Below, in pieces: positions 13,174 through 37,533 of a stretch of 64,000 nt of DNA. Below the pieces are notes generated by a model, which saw only the letters and a program-made list of their open reading frames with translations, ran no database searches and was not told the DNA's origin. Position numbers and translations under genes: made by a program. The number at the start of each line of letters is the position of its first letter. Position 1 is the first letter of the stretch. The DNA comes from Micromonospora pallida. Lineage in GTDB: Bacteria > Actinomycetota > Actinomycetes > Mycobacteriales > Micromonosporaceae. Where the stretch lies: assembly GCF_900090325.1 (NCBI RefSeq), contig NZ_FMHW01000002.1, positions 2,604,001 to 2,668,000 on the forward strand, in the 5' to 3' direction.

Positions 13174-16100
13174 TCAGGATCGGCCGAACTTCTGGTCGAT
13201 GAAGTCGAACAGCTCGTCGTCCGAGGCATCGTCGAGGGCCTGGCTGACGTCGGCCGGCCGGTCGGTGGCGTCGCTCCACCTGGTGACCAGCGCCCGGAGG
13301 CGGACCGCCACGGCGGTCCGCGTCTCGTCGTCGCCGACCAGTCGTTCCAGCTCTTCCGGCCCGGTCGCGGCGAACGCGGCCTCCAGCCGGTCCAGCTCGG
13401 CCAGCAGGCCCGCTTCGGACGCCGGCGGGGCGGCGTCGACCAGCAGGAAATCGGCAAGGGCGGCGGGCGTGGGGCAGTCGAAGATCAGGCTCGCCGGCAG
13501 CCGGATCCCGGTGAGGGCGGCCAGCCGGTTGCGCAGCTCCACCGCGGTCAGCGAGTCGAAGCCGAGGCCCGTGAACGTCTGCCCGGAGGGCACGACGGTG
13601 GCCGGTGGGTAGCCGAGCACCTCGATGACCTGCGCCTTGACCAGGTCCTCCACCAGCCGGCCACGCTCGGCCTCGGGCGTGCCGGCCAGGCGTTGCGCGA
13701 AGGACGGCCCGCCGCCGTCGCCGCCGCCGTCGACGACGCGCCGCCGGGCCCGGACCAGGCCGCGCAGCGGCGCCGGGAGCTGGCCGGCGTCGGACTGGCG
13801 GCGCAACGCGGCGGGGTCGAGCAGCGCCGGCACCAGGTGGGGACGGCCGCCGCGCAGGCTGGCGTCGAAGAGGTGCAGCGCCTGGTCGGCGCCGAGCGGG
13901 CTAAGGCCGTTGCGGCTCATCCGCTGCCGCTGGGTGGCGTCGAGGGCACCGGTCATCCCGCTGTCCGCGGCCCAGAGACCCCAGGCCAGGGAGGTCGCGG
14001 CGAGGCCCGAGGCACGCCGGTGGTGGGCGAGGCCGTCCAGGAACGCGTTCGCTGCGGCGTAGTTACCCTGCCCGGGGCCGCCGAGAACGCCGGCGACCGA
14101 CGAGAAGAGGACGAACATCGGCAGGTCCTGCCCTCGGGTGAGCTCGTGCAGGTGCCAGGCGGCATCGGCCTTGGCGGACAGCACGGCGGACACCCGCTCG
14201 GGAGTCAGCGCCGAGATCACCGCGTCGTCGAGGACACCGGCGGCGTGGACCACGCCGGTGAGCGGGTGCTCGGCGGGGACGCCGGCCAGCAGCGCGGCGA
14301 GGGAGTCCCGGTCGGCCACGTCCCCGGCCACCAACCGGACCTGCGCGCCCAGCGCGGTCAGCCCGGTCAGCAGCTCCGCCGCCCCGGGGGCGTCCGCCCC
14401 CCGCCGGCTGACGAGCAGCAGACGTCGCACCTTGTGCGCGCTGACCAGGTGCCGGGCCAGCAGGCCGCCGAGGGCGCCGGTGGCACCGGTGACCAGGACC
14501 GTCCCGTCGGGGTCGAGTTCGGCGCCCAGCGCGGGATCGAGCGCGGCGGGCGTGAGCCGGGGTGCCAGCACCCGGTCGTCCCGGACCGCCAGTTGGGGTT
14601 CGCCGGTGGCGACCGCGCGGGCCACCAGGTCCACCGTGCCGGCAGCCCCGTCGGGTTCCGGCCGCCGCGCCTCGTCGAGGTCCACCAGCACGAAGCGGTC
14701 GGGGTGCTCCGCCTGGGCCGAGCGCAGCAGGCCCCAGACCGCGGCGCCGGGCAGGTCGGTCGCCCGGTCGGTATCGCCGGCGGGGACGGCCCCCCGGGTC
14801 AGTACGACCAGCCGCCGCTCCGCCAGCCGGTCGTCGGCGAGCCAGCCCTGGACGGCGGCCAGCACGGCAGCGAGCCGGGTCCGGGTCGCGGCGGGGACCG
14901 GGGCGCGCTCGTCGTCGGCGTACGCCGCGAGCAGCACCAGCTCCGGGTCGAGCAGGCCGGCGTCGACCGCCTCGGCCAGCTCGGTGAGCCCGTACCTGGC
15001 GAGTCCGGACAGGCCGGACGGGCCGTCGCCGAGGAGCACCGCGCGGGCGGTCGCCGGGACGCCCAGCGGCACGGCCTGCCAGGCGACGTCGAACAGCGAG
15101 TCGACGCCCGCGCCGGGGCCGCGTACCTGGTCGGCGGTCACCGGGCGGGAGACCAGTGAGGCGATCCGGGCGACGGGGGCGCCGGCCGGGTCGGCCAGGG
15201 TGAGGGTGACGCCGCCGCCGCTGCGCCAGGCGCGTACCCGCAGCGCGGTCGCGCCGACCGCAGAGAGGGTGACGCCGGTCCAGGCGAAGGGCAGGCGTAC
15301 GCCGGACGCCTCCCCGTCGTCGTCGAGCAGGCCGACGACGTGCAGCGCCGCATCCAGCAGTGCGGGGTGGATGCCGAAGCCGTTGACCTCGGTGCCGTCG
15401 GGCACCGCCACCTCGGCGCACACCTCATCATCGGTACGCCAGACGGCGCGCAGGCCCCGGAAGAGCGGGCCGTACTCGACGCCCAGGCGGGACAGCTCGG
15501 TGTAGACCTCGTCGACCGCGACGACGGAGGCGGCCGTGGGCGGCCAGGGCGACGGTTCGGACCCGTCGGGCTGCGGTGCGGCGGGTGAGAGAACGCCCGC
15601 CGCGTGGCGGCTCCACTCCCCGTTCGGGTCGGCCGCAGCCTGGGAGTGGATGGTGACCGTCCGGCGTCCCTCCTCGTCCGCCGTGCCCAGCTTCACCTGC
15701 ACCGCCCGGACGCCCTGCTCGGTGAGCGCCAGTGGGGCATCCAGGGTCAGCTCGTCCAGCGTCTCGCAGCCGACCTGCGCGCCCGCGTGCAGAACCATCT
15801 CGACCAGGGCGGCGCCGGGCACCACCACCGAGTCCCAGACGACGTGTTCGGCGAGCCACGGATGGGTCTTCGCGGATAGCTCGGTGCCGAAGACCCGTAC
15901 GTCGTCGTCGGCCACGCGCACGGCGGCGCCGAGCAGCGCATGGTCGACGGGGCGGACGTCGAGCCCGGGCGCCCCCGCGCCGCCGGTGGCGGTGTTGAGC
16001 CAGTAGCGCTGGTGGTCGAAGGCGTAGGTGGGCAGGGCGACCGTGCGGGGCCGGGCCCCGCCGCCGGTGAGGTATCCGGCCCAGTCGACGTGGCCGCCGG

Positions 16101-18747
16101 TGACGTACCGCTCGGCCAGGGCGGTGCGCAGCGTGGCGGCCTCGGAGTGGCCGGCACGCAGGGTGGCGGTGAACCGGACGTCGCCGGTCGCCTCGACGCA
16201 GTCCTGCGCCATCGCGGTCAGTACGGCGTCGGGGCCGACCTCCAGGAAGTGCGTCACGTCCTGCTGGTGCAGGGTACGTACCGCGTCGGCGAACCGCACC
16301 GGCTGCCGCACGTGCCGCACCCAGTAGCCCGGATCGGTGATCTCCCCCGCGTCCACCACCCCACCGGTCACGTTCGACACGATCGGAACCCTCGGCACCC
16401 GCCAATCAAGCCCCGCCACCACCGACCGGAACTCAACCAACATCGGATCCATCAACCGCGAATGGAACGCGTGACTGACCGACAACTCCTTGACCCGCCA
16501 ACCCCGCCCACAAGCAGCCGCCACCACCACGGCCACCTCACCCGCAGCACCCGACACCACCACCGACGCCGGACCATTCACCGCCGCGACGTCAGCCGCC
16601 GCACCCGCAGCGTCAATGACCTCCCGCACCGCAGCCTCGGGCGCACCGACCGCCGCCATCACCCCACCAGCCGGCAACCCCTGCATCAACCGACCCCGCG
16701 CCGCCACCAACACACACGCATCAGCAAGCGACAACATCCCCGCCACATACGCAGCGGTCACCTCACCAATCGAATGACCAGCCAGGAAATCCGCCCGCAC
16801 ACCCCACGACGCGAGCAACTCCCACAACGCCACCTCCACCGCGAACAACCCCGCCTGCGCGAAGGCGGTCTGGTCCAACAAAGCGGCGTCGGTCGAACCC
16901 CGCTCGGCGAACGCCACCTCACGCAACGAACGCGGCAGATGCGGATCGATCTCCGCGCACACCGCGTCGAAAGACGCCGCGAAGACCGGGAACACGTCGT
17001 ACAGCTCACGACCCATACCCGCACGCTGCGAACCCTGACCCGTGAACAACACCGCCCGACGACCCGCCGACACCACACCCGACAACCGGCCCTCGGCCAC
17101 CGCCGACAAACCCACCACCAGCTCGTCAACGCCCGAGCCCCACACCACCGCCCGATGCTCCAACGCAGCCCGAGTCGTCACCAACGACCACGACACATCC
17201 AACGGCGACACGTCCGAACGACCCCGCGCGAACGACGCCAACCGCGCCGCCTGACCCACCAAACCCCGCTCCGAACGCCCCGACACCACCCACGGCACCG
17301 GCACCACCGCCGGCGCGACGGGCGCCGGAACGGACTCCGGCTCCGCTGGGGCCTCGGGATCGACCTCGGGCTCCGGCTGCTCCAGGATCACGTGCGCGTT
17401 CGTCCCGGAGATACCGAACGACGACACACCCGCCCGACGCGCACGCCCCACACCCGGCCACGCCCGCGACTCCGTCACCAACTCCACCGCACCCGACGAC
17501 CAGTCCACATGCGACGACGGCGCATCGACGTGCAACGACGCCGGCACCACACCATGCCGCATCGCCAAGATCATCTTGATGATCCCCGCCACCCCCGCAG
17601 CAGCCTGCGTGTGACCGATATTCGACTTCACCGACCCCAACAACAACGGCACATCCCGACCCTGCCCATACGTCGCCAACAACGCCTGCGCCTCGATCGG
17701 ATCACCCAACGTCGTGCCCGTACCGTGCGCCTCCACCACATCCACATCAGCCGCCGACAAACCCGCAGACGCCAACGCCTGCCGAATCACCCGCTGCTGC
17801 GACGGACCATTCGGCGCCGTCAACCCATTCGACGCACCGTCCTGGTTCACCGCCGTGCCACGCACCACCGCCAACACCCGACGCCCATCACGCCGCGCGT
17901 CCGACAACCGCTGCACCACCAACACCCCGACGCCCTCGGCGAGCGCCGTGCCGTCCGCCGAATCGGCGAACGCCCGGCACCGGGCCACCGGGGACAGGTT
18001 GCCCTGCCGGGTGAAGTCGACGAACACCGCCGGGGTGGGCATCACCGTCACACCACCGGCCAGGGCGAGGTCGCACTCGCCGGACCGCAACGCCTGCACC
18101 GCCAGGTGCAACGCCACCAACGACGACGAACACGCCGTGTCCACCGTCACCGCCGGCCCCTCGAAACCGAACGAGTACGCCACCCGACCCGAGGCGATGC
18201 TGCCCGCGTTCCCGAGACCCAGGTAGTCCTCCACACCCGCCGGCGGGGTCTCCGGCGGATGGGCGTACCCGCTGTGGGTCATACCGGCGAAGACCCCGAC
18301 CCGGGCGCCCTTCAGGCTGGTGGGGTCGATGCCCGCCGACTCGACCGCCTCCCACGACGTCTCCAGCAGCAGCCGCTGCTGCGGGTCCATCGCGAGCGCC
18401 TCGCGCGGCGAGACCCCGAAGAGCCGGGGGTCGAACTCGGCGGCGTCGGACACGAAGCCGCCCTCGCGGACGGAGGAGGTGCCGGGCCGGGACCGCTCGG
18501 GGTCGTAGAGGGTGTCCAGGTCCCAGCCACGGTCGGCGGGGAAGGAGGCGATGGCGTCGCCGCCGGCTGCGACGAGGTCCCACAGCTCCTCGGCCGTCCG
18601 CACCCCGCCGGGGAACCGGCAGCCGGTGCCGACGATCGCGACCGGCTGCTGCGCGTCGGCCTCGACGTCACGGAGCCGTTGCCGGGTCCGCCGCAGGTCG
18701 GCGGTGACTTTCTTCAGGTACTCCCGGAGCTTGTCTTCGGTGTCCAT
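13174..18747 (-). CDS. Type I modular PKS2: single module 3 (KS-AT-DH-KR-ACP)
   Basis: This 1857-aa PKS carries out one extension with malonyl-CoA. An N-terminal docking coiled coil ([18 protein letters not shown]) is followed by KS (aa 35-460, TACSSS), AT (GHSIGE near aa 660, HAFH near aa 760: malonyl), DH (aa 930-1205), KR (aa 1410-1595, [10 protein letters not shown]-type [18 protein letters not shown]) and ACP (GFDSL near aa 1730). The tail [13 protein letters not shown] is an acidic docking helix. The DH first motif is [10 protein letters not shown], with Asp for Gly; HPALLDAAL keeps its Asp. ATG 18747 is chosen; a TTG one codon upstream is possible, and no strong ribosome site is seen. 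It lies 44 bp upstream of PKS3 and shares a divergent intergenic region with the thioesterase. Confidence 0.96.
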   Translation of the reverse strand: MDTEDKLREYLKKVTADLRRTRQRLRDVEADAQQPVAIVGTGCRFPGGVRTAEELWDLVAAGGDAIASFPADRGWDLDTLYDPERSRPGTSSVREGGFVSDAAEFDPRLFGVSPREALAMDPQQRLLLETSWEAVESAGIDPTSLKGARVGVFAGMTHSGYAHPPETPPAGVEDYLGLGNAGSIASGRVAYSFGFEGPAVTVDTACSSSLVALHLAVQALRSGECDLALAGGVTVMPTPAVFVDFTRQGNLSPVARCRAFADSADGTALAEGVGVLVVQRLSDARRDGRRVLAVVRGTAVNQDGASNGLTAPNGPSQQRVIRQALASAGLSAADVDVVEAHGTGTTLGDPIEAQALLATYGQGRDVPLLLGSVKSNIGHTQAAAGVAGIIKMILAMRHGVVPASLHVDAPSSHVDWSSGAVELVTESRAWPGVGRARRAGVSSFGISGTNAHVILEQPEPEVDPEAPAEPESVPAPVAPAVVPVPWVVSGRSERGLVGQAARLASFARGRSDVSPLDVSWSLVTTRAALEHRAVVWGSGVDELVVGLSAVAEGRLSGVVSAGRRAVLFTGQGSQRAGMGRELYDVFPVFAASFDAVCAEIDPHLPRSLREVAFAERGSTDAALLDQTAFAQAGLFAVEVALWELLASWGVRADFLAGHSIGEVTAAYVAGMLSLADACVLVAARGRLMQGLPAGGVMAAVGAPEAAVREVIDAAGAAADVAAVNGPASVVVSGAAGEVAVVVAAACGRGWRVKELSVSHAFHSRLMDPMLVEFRSVVAGLDWRVPRVPIVSNVTGGVVDAGEITDPGYWVRHVRQPVRFADAVRTLHQQDVTHFLEVGPDAVLTAMAQDCVEATGDVRFTATLRAGHSEAATLRTALAERYVTGGHVDWAGYLTGGGARPRTVALPTYAFDHQRYWLNTATGGAGAPGLDVRPVDHALLGAAVRVADDDVRVFGTELSAKTHPWLAEHVVWDSVVVPGAALVEMVLHAGAQVGCETLDELTLDAPLALTEQGVRAVQVKLGTADEEGRRTVTIHSQAAADPNGEWSRHAAGVLSPAAPQPDGSEPSPWPPTAASVVAVDEVYTELSRLGVEYGPLFRGLRAVWRTDDEVCAEVAVPDGTEVNGFGIHPALLDAALHVVGLLDDDGEASGVRLPFAWTGVTLSAVGATALRVRAWRSGGGVTLTLADPAGAPVARIASLVSRPVTADQVRGPGAGVDSLFDVAWQAVPLGVPATARAVLLGDGPSGLSGLARYGLTELAEAVDAGLLDPELVLLAAYADDERAPVPAATRTRLAAVLAAVQGWLADDRLAERRLVVLTRGAVPAGDTDRATDLPGAAVWGLLRSAQAEHPDRFVLVDLDEARRPEPDGAAGTVDLVARAVATGEPQLAVRDDRVLAPRLTPAALDPALGAELDPDGTVLVTGATGALGGLLARHLVSAHKVRRLLLVSRRGADAPGAAELLTGLTALGAQVRLVAGDVADRDSLAALLAGVPAEHPLTGVVHAAGVLDDAVISALTPERVSAVLSAKADAAWHLHELTRGQDLPMFVLFSSVAGVLGGPGQGNYAAANAFLDGLAHHRRASGLAATSLAWGLWAADSGMTGALDATQRQRMSRNGLSPLGADQALHLFDASLRGGRPHLVPALLDPAALRRQSDAGQLPAPLRGLVRARRRVVDGGGDGGGPSFAQRLAGTPEAERGRLVEDLVKAQVIEVLGYPPATVVPSGQTFTGLGFDSLTAVELRNRLAALTGIRLPASLIFDCPTPAALADFLLVDAAPPASEAGLLAELDRLEAAFAATGPEELERLVGDDETRTAVAVRLRALVTRWSDATDRPADVSQALDDASDDELFDFIDQKFGRS
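16375..18190. repeat. Homogenised KS-AT DNA, copy in module 3 (PKS2)
   Basis: This copy in a different gene shares the same blocks as modules 5 and 6 (for example the tracts around 16381-16560, 16790-16850, 17040-17270 and 17480-17940). It is slightly more diverged than the module 5/6 pair. Confidence 0.8.
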
Positions 18748-19033
18748 CAACCCAGCCCATCGCGATGCACGGCGGAGACTCGACGTAAGCGACGGTACGA
18801 ATGGCAGAAGTCTCAGGCGACACCTGTATCTGTCGTTCGGCTCGCTCGGCCGAAAGCCACGAGAATCCCTATCTGCGGGGAGAAGTTATTGGGTGTGCGC
18901 GAGCGCGGACAACCCCTAACCAGGCAACGGGCCAGCTAGGGGTGTCCGCCCCCGACCCGCCGCACTAGCGTCGCCTCGACCGGGTCTGACACGATCCGGT
19001 CGGTAATCGCAGTCGCCGGAGGGACCGCCAGGG
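18748..19033. promoter_or_regulatory. Divergent promoter region, PKS2 / type II thioesterase, with inverted CCCCTAAC motif pair
   Basis: This 286-bp region separates two divergent genes. At 18912-18920 it reads ACCCCTAAC and at 18935-18944 GCTAGGGGTG, so the motif ACCCCTA(A/G)C occurs as an inverted pair. The pair lies about 90-120 bp before the thioesterase and 165-195 bp before PKS2. The same motif occurs before PKS1 and before the AHBA synthase gene. No clear -35/-10 could be assigned by eye. Confidence 0.5.
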
Positions 19034-19795
19034 ATGACCACGCCAGATACCGACAACGGCTTGTGGGTGCGACGCTTCCACCCGGCTCCGGGTGGCGCCA
19101 GGCGGTTGGTGTGCCTGCCTCACGCCGGCGGGTCGGCCAGCTTCTACTTTCCTGTCTCCCGCAGCCTCTCCCCCGCCGTGGAGGTGCTGTCGATCCAGTA
19201 CCCGGGCCGGCAGGACCGGCGCCACGAGAAGTGCGTCGGTGACGTCCACCGACTCGCGCGGGAGGTCTTCACCGTGCTGCGGCCCTGGCTGGACGAGCCG
19301 GTAGCCATCTTCGGCCACAGCATGGGGGCCAGCGTCGGTTTCGAGCTCGCCCGGCTGATCGAGCAGGACGGCGGTACGGCGGCGCACCTGTTCGCGTCCG
19401 GACGCCGTGCACCGTCGCAGCCCCGGCACGAGACGGTGCACCTACTCGACGACGAGGGCCTGCTGGCCGACGTGAGGAAGCTGAGCGGCACCAACTCCGC
19501 CGTCCTCGGGGACCCGGAGATGCTGCGGGCCGCGCTGCCGGCGATCCGCAGTGACTACCGGGCCGCGGAGACCTACACCTATCGGCCGGGTCCACCGCTG
19601 AGCTGCCCGATCACCGTCTTCACCGGCGACGACGACCCGAAGACGACGGTCGAGGAGGCCCGGGCCTGGTCGACCCACACCACCGGACCGTTCGACCTCA
19701 AGGTCTACCCGGGCGGGCACTTTTTCCTGGCCGAGCACCAGCTGGCGGTCCTGCGGGCCATCTCGACCGCCCTGAGCGCGGCGCCGGCCATCTGA
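19034..19795 (+). CDS. Type II (editing) thioesterase
   Basis: This 253-aa alpha/beta hydrolase removes stalled or wrongly loaded acyl groups from PKS carrier proteins. The nucleophile motif GHSMG places Ser at residue 96; Asp lies in FTGDDDP (about 200) and the catalytic His in YPGGHFF (229), which is the full triad. The N-terminal LVCLPHAGGSASFY oxyanion motif is typical of RifR/GrsT-type enzymes. ATG 19034 follows GGAGGGACC. It is the only plus-strand gene among the PKS genes, is divergent from PKS2 and converges on the methyltransferase with a hairpin between. It is not a macrolactam-releasing enzyme; that role in ansamycins belongs to an arylamine N-acetyltransferase-like amide synthase. 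Confidence 0.93.
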   Translation: MTTPDTDNGLWVRRFHPAPGGARRLVCLPHAGGSASFYFPVSRSLSPAVEVLSIQYPGRQDRRHEKCVGDVHRLAREVFTVLRPWLDEPVAIFGHSMGASVGFELARLIEQDGGTAAHLFASGRRAPSQPRHETVHLLDDEGLLADVRKLSGTNSAVLGDPEMLRAALPAIRSDYRAAETYTYRPGPPLSCPITVFTGDDDPKTTVEEARAWSTHTTGPFDLKVYPGGHFFLAEHQLAVLRAISTALSAAPAI

Positions 19796-19806
19796 TCCCA
19801 CCGGCC

Positions 19807-19850
19807 GAGGGGCCCGTCCACCGGTGTCACGACCGGTCGGCGGGCCCCTC
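19807..19850. terminator. Bidirectional hairpin between thioesterase and methyltransferase
   Basis: GAGGGGCCCG (19807-19816) pairs with CGGGCCCCTC (19841-19850), and an inner CCACCGGT/ACCGGTCGG pair extends the stem. It sits in the 69 bp between two converging stop codons. Confidence 0.75.
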
Positions 19851-19864
19851 GTCCGTGCGGGGCG

Positions 19865-20752
19865 TCATCGCTTGTGGCCGACCGCGATCACGTAGTCGAG
19901 CTGCGCCAGCTCGCGCTTCATGAGGTCCTGGTTCTTCCAGTGCGCGGCCATGCTCTTGCGCACGGCGGGCTTGACGACAGCGCGGAACTCGGGGTCGTCG
20001 GTCCGGCCGGCCATGTACGCCCGCCAGCCCTCCCAGGTGCGGTCCTTGATCGAGTGCACCTCCGGGTTGGCGAAGCCGGCCTCGACGAGCTCCTGCCGGT
20101 ACGTGTCCCGGTCGTGCCAGTTCTCCTTCGGGATGCTGAACTTGACGAAGCTCAGCGGTCCCGACTGGATGGCCGCCCGCACGACGTTGGCGCTGACCGG
20201 GATGATGTCGGCCGTGGCCAGCACGCCACCCGGACGGAGCACCCGCAGCGCCTCGGCGAAGAACGCGCTGCGCGGGTAGAAGTGGAAGGCGGACTCCAGG
20301 GCGACGACCCGGTCGAAGGTGTTGTCATCGAAGGGCAGTTCGGTGGCACTGCCCAGCCGGAAGTCCGTCCGGTCCGCGAAGCCCTCCTCCTGCGCCCGGC
20401 GCTGTGCCGACTCGACGTGGTGCGGGGTGATGTTGAGTCCGTAGATCTTGCCGACCTGGCGCTCGCGCAGCCACTTGAAGTCCTGGTCGGCGTAGCCGAA
20501 GCCGACGTCGAGGACGGTCTCGTCGGGCTTGATCCCGGCGGCGTCGGCCAGCTTGTCGGCCAGCGCCTCGGCCGCCGTATCGAGGTCGGTGACCCCGTCC
20601 TCCCAGTAGCCGACGTTCATGTAGTGGGTACGGCGCGCCGCGAACTCCACGTCGGGTGACTGGATCTCGTAGAAGCGCCGGACCCGGGTGATGGGGTCGG
20701 CCGTGAAGACCGTGCGGATCGCCCGGCCGGCGATCTTCAGGTTCTCGAACAT
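19865..20752 (-). CDS. Class I SAM-dependent methyltransferase
   Basis: A 295-aa methyltransferase with motif I VLDVGFGYAD (about aa 90), a following acidic turn and a VVALESAFHFYPR segment as in the UbiE/Rif-Orf14-like O-methyltransferases of natural product clusters. ATG 20752 follows GGAAGGAA at good spacing. The next gene upstream in the operon, the monooxygenase, ends 31 bp before it. The likely role is methylation of a hydroxyl on the ansa chain or of a ring hydroxyl after the monooxygenase has acted. Target and regiochemistry cannot be read from sequence, and C- or N-methylation is not excluded. Confidence 0.85.
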   Translation of the reverse strand: MFENLKIAGRAIRTVFTADPITRVRRFYEIQSPDVEFAARRTHYMNVGYWEDGVTDLDTAAEALADKLADAAGIKPDETVLDVGFGYADQDFKWLRERQVGKIYGLNITPHHVESAQRRAQEEGFADRTDFRLGSATELPFDDNTFDRVVALESAFHFYPRSAFFAEALRVLRPGGVLATADIIPVSANVVRAAIQSGPLSFVKFSIPKENWHDRDTYRQELVEAGFANPEVHSIKDRTWEGWRAYMAGRTDDPEFRAVVKPAVRKSMAAHWKNQDLMKRELAQLDYVIAVGHKR

Positions 20753-20783
20753 GTGGAGTTCCTTCCGGTGGGTGGGATGCTGG

Positions 20784-22358
20784 TCAACCGCGCCGGACCT
20801 GCTCGCGCAGGTCCTCGACGAGCGCGGGCACACCGGCCGGGTCGGCGGCCGTGCCGAAGACGTAGAAGTCGGGCCGGATGAGCACCGCCACGGCGTCATA
20901 CCGCTTGAGGTGGGACAGGTACACGTCGTCGAGGTCGAAGGCGGTCGGCGCGGCGCCGGGTCCGGGGGCGGGCGCGCCGGCGGGAACGACCCGGACGACC
21001 CGGGCATCGAGCGAATCCAGGAAGGCCCGGGCGTCCGCGTCGAGCAGGCCGTCGGGCTCCTCGGCGCAGACCAGGGCGAAGCCGGTGCCGACGACCTCGT
21101 CGAAGAGCCCGGCGCGACCGTCGACCTCGACGCGCCCCTGCGGCATCGGCACGCCCGCGCCGGCAGCGGGGGCTACGGCCGTACCGTGCAGGACCCCTCC
21201 GGCCAGGGGCTCCAACAGGGAACGGGTGCGCGGCCGGGAGGTGCGCCGGCGCAGTTCGGCGAGCATGACGGCGTCCCGGCCGGCCGCGGCGGTGCGGTCG
21301 GTCTCGCAGATGACCGTGCCCGAGTCCATGGACATCCGGATGGCGTGCTGCACGTGCGCGCAGCGCTCCTCCTGGTAGGTGTCCAGCAGGGCCTCGTCGG
21401 CCAGGCCGCGGTGCACCAGGTCGAGCTTCCAGGCGAGGTTGAGGGCGTCCCGAAAACCCGAGCTCATGCCCTGCCCCATGAACGGCGGCATCACGTGCGC
21501 CGCGTCACCGGCGATCAGGATCCGGCCGGACCGCCAGCGGTCGGCCGAGCACGCCTGGGTGGTGTAGACGCCGTACCGCTCCAGGGTCGCGTTCCCGGGT
21601 GTGATGTCGAAGAGGCCGAGCAGCCGCCACACGCTCTCGACGCTCTCGAACTCCTCCCAGCTCTCCCCCGGCACCCGCATGAACTCCCACCGCCGGTGCC
21701 CCGGGCCGGCCGACACGGCCGTGCGCGGGCGCGCCGGGTCGCAGACCTGGAGGTTGTTCGGCTTGAACTCGCGGGCTTCGTGCGGTACCACGTCGCAGAC
21801 CAGCCAGTCGTACGTGAAGCCGAGGTCGGTGACGCCGCTGCCCAGATGCTCCCGGACGAAGCTGTTGGCCCCGTCGCAGCCGACGACCCAGCGGGCCGCG
21901 CGGACCTCCTCGCCCTCCGGCCCGGCGATGGTGACCTCGACCCGGTCGTCGTGCTCGACCAGGCCGGTCACCTGGTACGGGCGCAGCACCGTGACGCCCG
22001 GCAGTTCCGCTCCCCGCTCGGCGAGCAGCGCCTCCAGGCCGGGCTGGTAGAAGGAGACCGAGTCGGGCCAGCCCATGGGGCCGTCGCCGGTCACCTTGAC
22101 GTGCAGCAGGGTCCGGCCGAAGCCGTTCTTGAAGGTGTACTCGCCCGACGACTCCACCACCGGGCCGAGCCGGTCGGCGACGCCGGCGGCGGCCAGGATG
22201 CGGCTCGCCTCCCCGTCGTACGACACGGCACGCGGGAAGTTGTACGGGGTGGCCCAGCGCTCGACCGCCGTGACGGTGAGCCCTCGCTGCGCCAGCAGGA
22301 TCGTGAGCATCTCACCGACGGGGCCGTAGCCCACGATCAGGACGTCGGTCATCAGCAT
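20784..22358 (-). CDS. FAD-dependent aromatic-ring monooxygenase (MhpA/PheA family, Rif-Orf19-like)
   Basis: This 524-aa class A flavoprotein hydroxylase has the GxGxxG dinucleotide fold at its start (VLIVGYGPVGEM), the GCDGANSFVRE motif (about aa 155) and the second FAD motif GDAAHVMPPFMGQGM (about aa 290), plus a thioredoxin-like C-terminal domain typical of 3-(3-hydroxyphenyl)propionate and phenol hydroxylases. ATG 22358 is chosen because GAGGAAA lies 8 bases upstream; ATG 22352 is an alternative. It lies 79 bp after PKS1 in the same operon. In ansamycin clusters such enzymes hydroxylate the AHBA-derived ring on the way to (naphtho)quinone systems; this assignment rests on family and context. 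Confidence 0.88.
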   Translation of the reverse strand: MLMTDVLIVGYGPVGEMLTILLAQRGLTVTAVERWATPYNFPRAVSYDGEASRILAAAGVADRLGPVVESSGEYTFKNGFGRTLLHVKVTGDGPMGWPDSVSFYQPGLEALLAERGAELPGVTVLRPYQVTGLVEHDDRVEVTIAGPEGEEVRAARWVVGCDGANSFVREHLGSGVTDLGFTYDWLVCDVVPHEAREFKPNNLQVCDPARPRTAVSAGPGHRRWEFMRVPGESWEEFESVESVWRLLGLFDITPGNATLERYGVYTTQACSADRWRSGRILIAGDAAHVMPPFMGQGMSSGFRDALNLAWKLDLVHRGLADEALLDTYQEERCAHVQHAIRMSMDSGTVICETDRTAAAGRDAVMLAELRRRTSRPRTRSLLEPLAGGVLHGTAVAPAAGAGVPMPQGRVEVDGRAGLFDEVVGTGFALVCAEEPDGLLDADARAFLDSLDARVVRVVPAGAPAPGPGAAPTAFDLDDVYLSHLKRYDAVAVLIRPDFYVFGTAADPAGVPALVEDLREQVRRG

Positions 22359-22437
22359 CGGTATCGTTTCCTCGCTGGGTCGGTCGGACACGGTGTCGGA
22401 GGGACGGCTCGCGCCGTGCGGGGCGCCCGGACGGCCA

Positions 22438-37320
<14,883 letters not shown>

Positions 37321-37533
37321 GTCGTCACCACATCCGTCCCTCGCCGTAACGGCCCAAGTCTTCCCAGCGACCTCCCGGTGACCTACCCCTGTCACCCCCT
37401 AAGTGCTCCCCAGATCCACCCGCCGAGCCGGTGACCAGGCGCGCCGGCGGCTGATGATGGGGTGGCCCGAGGACCGTCGCACCCGTGCCCGCCCCGCCCA
37501 CCAGTCGAGGTGCCGTCGTTGGAACGCTCCTGG
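37321..37533. promoter_or_regulatory. Divergent promoter region PKS1 / 37534 gene with 10-bp spaced CCCCT motifs
   Basis: The 213-bp region contains CCCCTGTC at 37386-37393 and CCCCTAAG at 37396-37403, starting exactly 10 bp apart. They lie 66-83 bp upstream of the PKS1 start codon. The word matches the array before the AHBA synthase gene. Confidence 0.5.

Noticed and set aside
37321..37395. Extended N-terminus of PKS1 from 37395
   Set aside because: The extra 25 residues overlap the CCCCT motif pair and have no ribosome site; ATG 37320 gives the usual loading-domain start.
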